Assembly (NCBI RefSeq): GCF_017498485.1
Contig: NZ_CP071795.1
Location: 496,001 to 560,000 of the forward strand
DNA: 64,000 nt
DNA from: Polaribacter batillariae
GTDB lineage: Bacteria > Bacteroidota > Bacteroidia > Flavobacteriales > Flavobacteriaceae
Direction: 5' to 3'
The notes under the pieces were generated by a model. The model ran no database searches. It had not been told where the DNA came from and was given only the letters and a program-made list of their open reading frames with translations. The translations under genes were made by a program, and so were the position numbers. Below, piece by piece: positions 59,851 through 64,000 of the stretch. Within the stretch, counting starts at the first letter, position 1. Each line of letters starts with the position of its first letter.

Positions 59851-62277
59851 CTAGCGTAAAACAGCATTTAAATTTTTTTCGAATGCTTGCTGTAATTTTT
59901 GCATTATTTTATCGATTTGTTTGTCTGCCAAGGTTTTTGTTTCGTCTTGTAATAAAAAACTAACTGCATACGATTTTTTACCTTCTGGTAAATTGTCTCC
60001 TTCGTACACATCGAACAAATCGACTTCTTTTAATAAGTTTTTTTCTGATTGGAAAGCCAAATTATAAACCTCTTTAAAAGCCGTTTTCGAATCTAATAAC
60101 AATGCTAAATCTCTTTTTACTGTAGGAAATTTAGGTAATTCTGCAACTTTAATACTTTTATTTCCTGTTAATTTTAAAATGGTGTTCCAATTAAAATCTG
60201 CAAACAGCACCTCTTGTTTAATTCCGAATTCTTTTAACAGACTGTTTTTTACAACTCCAAATTCTACCAACTTCATTTTTCCCAATCCAAACGAAATTCC
60301 TTCCGAAAAAACATCTAGTTTGCTTGGCTGAGTTTTTAAATTATCGATTCCTAACCTACTTAAAACAGCTTTTATGACACCTTTTAAATAAAAGAAATCC
60401 GATTTTTTATTGACAATTTTCCAATTATCATTGGTTCTATTTCCTGTTACAAAAAGCGTTAAATGCTTGTCTTCTTGATATTTTCCTGAATATTTATGAT
60501 AGGTTTTACCAAACTCGTAAAACTTTAAAGAATTATTTTTTCTATTGATGTTATAAGCAACCGACTCTAAACCGCTAAATAGCAAAGATTGACGCATTAC
60601 TTTTAAATCGTTACTTAATGGATTTAGCATTTCTACGTTTGCTTCCTCATTAATATTTTCCGATAAAGTTACATACTCTGGTTTTGTTAACGAATTTGCC
60701 ATGGTTTCATTAAAACCTTGGGCTGTTAATTGATTGGCAACAATGTTTTCTATTTTTGTTTCTTTATTGGCATCAAAAGAAATCGATGTGTTTAGTTTAT
60801 GAGAAAACTCTATATTATTGTACCCATAGACTCTTAAAATTTCTTCGATAATATCTGCTTCTCTTTGAACATCTGTTCTGTAAGAAGGAATTGTTAAGCC
60901 TAAACCTCCTTCTGTTTCGCTATTGATTTTAATTTCTAATGAAGCTAAAATATTTTTAATGGTTTCTCTTGGAATTTCTTGCCCAATTAATCTGTATGCG
61001 TTTTCGTAAGATAAAAATACTTGAAAATCTTCTAGTTTTACTGGATAGAAGTCAGAAACGTCAGAAGCCATTTTTCCTCCTGCATATTCTTCAATTAACA
61101 AAGCTGCACGTTTTAAGGCATATTCTGTCATGTTAATATCAATACCTCTTTCGAAACGAAAAGAAGCATCTGTATTTAAAGCATGTCTTTTGGCTGTTTT
61201 TCTTACAGAAACCGGATTAAAATAAGCGCTTTCTAAGAAAATTGAAGTTGTATTTTCGGTAACTCCAGAATTTAAACCTCCAAAAACTCCTGCAATACAC
61301 AGTGGGTTTGAATCTGCATCGCAAATCATAATATCATCAGAAGACAATGTTCTTTCAACTTCATCTAAAGTGGTAAATTTTGTACCTTCTTCTAACATTT
61401 TTACTAGAATTTTGTTTCCTTTTACTTTCTGGGCATCAAAAGCGTGTAAAGGCTGCCCTAATTCATGCAAAACGTAATTTGTAATATCTACAACATTATT
61501 TTTAGGTGTAATTCCTATTGCTTTTAACCTGTTTTGAATCCATTCTGGAGCATCTTTTACCTCTACATCTGTAATGGTAATTCCACAATATCTTGGTACC
61601 AAATCTTTATTTGCTACTTCTACGTCTATTCTTAAGGTTCTTTCATCTACATGAAAATCGCTTACAGAAGGAGATATAAGTTCTAAATTTACATCTTGTT
61701 GCAATAAACCTGCTTTTAAATCTCTTGCCACACCAAAATGGCTCATGGCATCTGAACGGTTTGGGGTTAACCCGATTTCGAAAACATAGTCTGTTTCTAT
61801 ATTAAAAACTTCGGAAGCTAAAGTTCCTACAGCTATTTCTGCATCAAGAACCATAATACCATCATGGCTATTGCCTAAACCTAATTCGTCTTCGGCACAA
61901 ATCATTCCATGGCTTTCTTCTCCTCTAATTTTTCCTTTTTTAATTTTAAAACCTTCTCCTTTATCATCATACAAAACTGTTCCAATAGTAGCAACTGGTA
62001 CTTTTTGGCCGACAGCAACATTTGGCGCTCCGCAAACTATTTGCACAGGTGCTCCTTTGCCTAAATTTACAGTGGTAACTTTTAACCTGTCTGCATTTGG
62101 GTGCTGCACACAAGTTAAAACTTCGCCAACAACAATGCCTTTTAAGCTTCCTTTTATAGATTCTTTGGTTTCTATACCTTCTACTTCCAATCCTAAATCA
62201 GTTAATAACTCTCCTGTTTTTACGGGTTCCCAATCTATTTGTAGAAACTGCTTTAACCAATTGTACGAAATTTTCAT
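59851..62277 (-). CDS. pheT: Phenylalanyl-tRNA synthetase beta chain
   Basis: 808 residues, full length. Domains in order: N-terminal ISYNWLKQFLQIDWEP; tRNA-binding EMAP-like domain about 40-150 (VVGEVLTCVQHPNADRLKVT, IVCGAPNVAVGQKVPVATIG, GEESHGMICAEDELGLG); B3/B4 (RYCGITITDVEVKDAPEWIQ, HELGQPLHAFDAQKVKGNKI); B5; catalytic-like core (ESVAYNINRKNNSLKFYEFG); and the FDX-ACB anticodon-binding domain at the end (FPTVKRDLALLLDSKTAFKE, SYAVSFLLQDETKTLADKQI). It charges tRNA-Phe as alpha2beta2; pheS is not in the window. Confidence 0.97.
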   Translation of the reverse strand: MKISYNWLKQFLQIDWEPVKTGELLTDLGLEVEGIETKESIKGSLKGIVVGEVLTCVQHPNADRLKVTTVNLGKGAPVQIVCGAPNVAVGQKVPVATIGTVLYDDKGEGFKIKKGKIRGEESHGMICAEDELGLGNSHDGIMVLDAEIAVGTLASEVFNIETDYVFEIGLTPNRSDAMSHFGVARDLKAGLLQQDVNLELISPSVSDFHVDERTLRIDVEVANKDLVPRYCGITITDVEVKDAPEWIQNRLKAIGITPKNNVVDITNYVLHELGQPLHAFDAQKVKGNKILVKMLEEGTKFTTLDEVERTLSSDDIMICDADSNPLCIAGVFGGLNSGVTENTTSIFLESAYFNPVSVRKTAKRHALNTDASFRFERGIDINMTEYALKRAALLIEEYAGGKMASDVSDFYPVKLEDFQVFLSYENAYRLIGQEIPRETIKNILASLEIKINSETEGGLGLTIPSYRTDVQREADIIEEILRVYGYNNIEFSHKLNTSISFDANKETKIENIVANQLTAQGFNETMANSLTKPEYVTLSENINEEANVEMLNPLSNDLKVMRQSLLFSGLESVAYNINRKNNSLKFYEFGKTYHKYSGKYQEDKHLTLFVTGNRTNDNWKIVNKKSDFFYLKGVIKAVLSRLGIDNLKTQPSKLDVFSEGISFGLGKMKLVEFGVVKNSLLKEFGIKQEVLFADFNWNTILKLTGNKSIKVAELPKFPTVKRDLALLLDSKTAFKEVYNLAFQSEKNLLKEVDLFDVYEGDNLPEGKKSYAVSFLLQDETKTLADKQIDKIMQKLQQAFEKNLNAVLR

Positions 62278-62390
62278 ATTTTCTTTTTGAAGTTTTCAGG
62301 CGCAAATTTACTGAAATTCTCCTTTTTTAAAGCATTTTTGTACTAAAATTAAAGTTGCTTTCTTAATCTAAAAAAGTAGTATAAAATAAA

Positions 62391-62398
62391 TATCTTTG
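62391..62398 (+). promoter_or_regulatory. Candidate -7 box of the LTA-synthase-like gene
   Basis: TATCTTTG matches TAnnTTTG, 21 bases before the ATG. No clear TTG at the right distance. Confidence 0.45.
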
Positions 62399-62419
62399 CA
62401 GTAAATTAATGGTAATTTC

Positions 62420-64000
62420 ATGTTTAAAAAAATACCCAATTACATAAAATACATTTTTGCAAATGTCTTTTTTCTGTTTGCCTTTATAAGTATTTTTAGA
62501 ATTATTTTCTACGGTTTTTTTTCAGCTTTAGAAAATGCCTCTACTGCAGAGGTTAAAAGGGCCTTTTTCTTAGGCTTTCGTTTTGATATAAAATTAGCCA
62601 TTCTTACTTTTTTCCATTGGCGATGCTTATTTTAATTGCAAATTATCGTTTTTTTAAAAGTAAAGTTTACAAAAAAATTGCTACAATTTATGTATCAATC
62701 GCCTATTTAGTACTAACACTTTTTTTTCTGTTTGATTTTGGTTATTACGACTATTTAAGCATTCGTTTAGATGCTTCGTCTCTACGATTTTTAACCAATT
62801 TAAAAATATCTGGCCAGGTTTTGGTAGAAAGTTACCCTATTTATAAAGGAATTATTGTATTAATAATACTCGTTTTTATTATTTATAAATTTTCGAAATA
62901 TATTTATAATCGTTTTTCTAATGTTGAAGAAAAACGCTCTAAAAAAGTGAAAGCACTTTATTTTGTAACTACTATTTTATTGCTTTCATTCGGAATTTAC
63001 AATAGTTTTACGCATTATCCTTTGCGTTGGAGCCAGGCTTTTTTCTCTAAAAACAATGCTGTAAATCAGTTTACATTAAATCCGGTTTTGTATTTCTTTG
63101 ATAGTTTTGCTTACAGAAGTGAAGGTGTAGATATGGAGGAGTTCAAAAAATATTATCCTGTTATTGCCAAACACTTAAATTTACCAAAAGATAGTGTTTC
63201 TTTTGAAAGAAAAGTAGTTTTTGATACTACTTATGTTAAAAAACCAAATGTGGTTATTGTAATGATGGAATCTGTAGGCGTAAAACCCATGAGTTTTTAT
63301 GGAAACCCAATAAAATCGACACCCAATTTAGATTCATTAGCGAAAGTAAGTGTGCGTTTTCCTAATTTTTATGTACATAAATCTGGAACAGCCGCCAGTG
63401 TTTTTGCAAGTGTTACAGGTTTGCCAGATATAGAAAATATTAGAACAGCTTCTAGAAACCCATTAATACAGGATCAGCGAATTATTTTCGATCAATTTAA
63501 GGGTTACGAAAAATTGTATTTTTTAGGTGGTAGTGCAAATTGGGCAAATATTAGAGGCGTTTTTCAAGCAAACATTAACAATTTAAAAATCTTCGAAGAA
63601 GGAAGCTACAAAACCGAGAAAAGAGCCGATGTTTGGGGAATTGATGATTACGAATTGTTTAAAGAAGCCGACAAAGAACTGCAAAAATTGCATCGACAAG
63701 AAAAGCCCTTTATTGCTTATATTCAAACTGCTTCTAACCACATGCCTTTTACAGTACCAAATGAAAAAGAAACTTACAAACCCTTAAAAGACAACGAAAT
63801 TTCTAAAGATTTGTTAGAAAAAAGTGGTTTTAAATCTGTGGCACAATTAAATGCTTTGCGTTTTTTAGATTTTAATATTGGTCGTTTTTTAGAACGTACA
63901 AAAAAAGCTGGTTATTACGATAATACCATTTTTGTGTTTTTTGGAGACCACAATACCGCTATGAAAAGAACAAATTTATACCCAAAAGAATTCGATTTAA
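62420..64000 (+). pseudogene. LTA synthase-family sulfatase-fold membrane protein, frameshifted; 3' end outside window
   Basis: The ATG at 62420 opens a membrane domain (YIFANVFFLFAFISIFRIIF, RFDIKLAILTFF) that runs into a stop at 62635. One more T in the run 62608-62613 would give ...TFFPLAMLILIANYRFF and join the long open frame that continues to the window end. That frame contains the sulfatase-like domain: NVVIVMMESVGVKPMSFYGN, KSGTAASVFASVTGLPDIEN (nucleophile Thr), TASNHMPFTVP and FFGDHNTAM. LtaS-like enzymes move glycerol-phosphate or phosphoethanolamine at the outer face. It is either a real inactivation, a phase-variable T run, or a sequencing error. Confidence 0.85.

Overview
The window is AT-rich, tightly packed bacterial DNA. 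It looks like a marine member of the Flavobacteriaceae (Bacteroidota), close to Polaribacter or Tenacibaculum in character. The pointers are type IX secretion sorting domains of both types (13.1-17.7 kb and 24.7-25.8 kb), TAnnTTTG promoter boxes of the Bacteroidota sigma factor, lipoproteins with short lipobox leaders, imelysin/DUF4856/HTTM genes around a TonB receptor, a MutS2 without Smr domain, and many palindromic intergenic repeats. The genus is an inference. I saw no rRNA, tRNA, CRISPR array, prophage or recognisable IS transposase.

Layout. 1-1.06 kb: 3' part of an AsmA-family gene. 1.26-12.9 kb: a long same-strand cluster of mostly unnamed genes around a 653-residue AAA ATPase (membrane proteins, a Nudix hydrolase, a coiled-coil protein). 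An S23 four-helix-bundle gene and a MazEF-type toxin-antitoxin pair sit inside it, beside CAGTCTTCAGT-type repeats. 13.1-17.7 kb: a giant T9SS-secreted protein. 17.8-19.5 kb: acyl-CoA carboxylase beta subunit. 19.5-21.1 kb: eleven hairpin repeat units of 116 bp with a GIY-YIG nuclease gene inside the array. 21.2-24.5 kb: pta-ackA. 24.7-28.6 kb: a T9SS protein, YebC, QueD, Idi and a cyclophilin lipoprotein. 28.9-29.4 kb: a second array of the 116-bp repeat in the opposite orientation. 29.8-34.1 kb: 2-oxoglutarate-dependent oxygenase, then eIF1/SUI1, DUF1835, nucleoside phosphorylase, a leaderless substrate-binding protein and a 42-residue membrane peptide. 34.7-38.4 kb: ung, mutS2 and an SGNH esterase.

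38.4-40.6 kb holds what I consider the best candidate for an undescribed system. An AbiTii-SEFIR defence-type gene lies between two attC-like palindromic sites, and the outer 7-mers of those sites are exchanged exactly as insertion of an integron-type cassette would predict. No integrase is visible. The CPBP protease gene follows directly.

40.8-42.3 kb is guaB. 42.5-52.5 kb is an iron-type locus: imelysin, di-haem oxidoreductase and imelysin on the plus strand converge with DUF4856, imelysin, HTTM and TonB receptor on the minus strand. Five copies of a shared 15-16 bp operator-like motif sit at its three promoters. 52.8-58.6 kb: HMG-CoA lyase and four transporters (MFS, two APC, LysE). 58.7-62.3 kb: pyrD and pheT. 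62.4 kb to the end: an LTA-synthase-family gene with a one-base frameshift in a T run, cut off by the window end.

Metabolically, carboxylase beta and HMG-CoA lyase fit leucine/branched acyl-CoA breakdown, and Pta-AckA interconverts acetyl-CoA and acetate. GuaB and PyrD supply nucleotides, and Idi supplies isoprenoids. Function calls rest on motif recognition by eye, with no database search.
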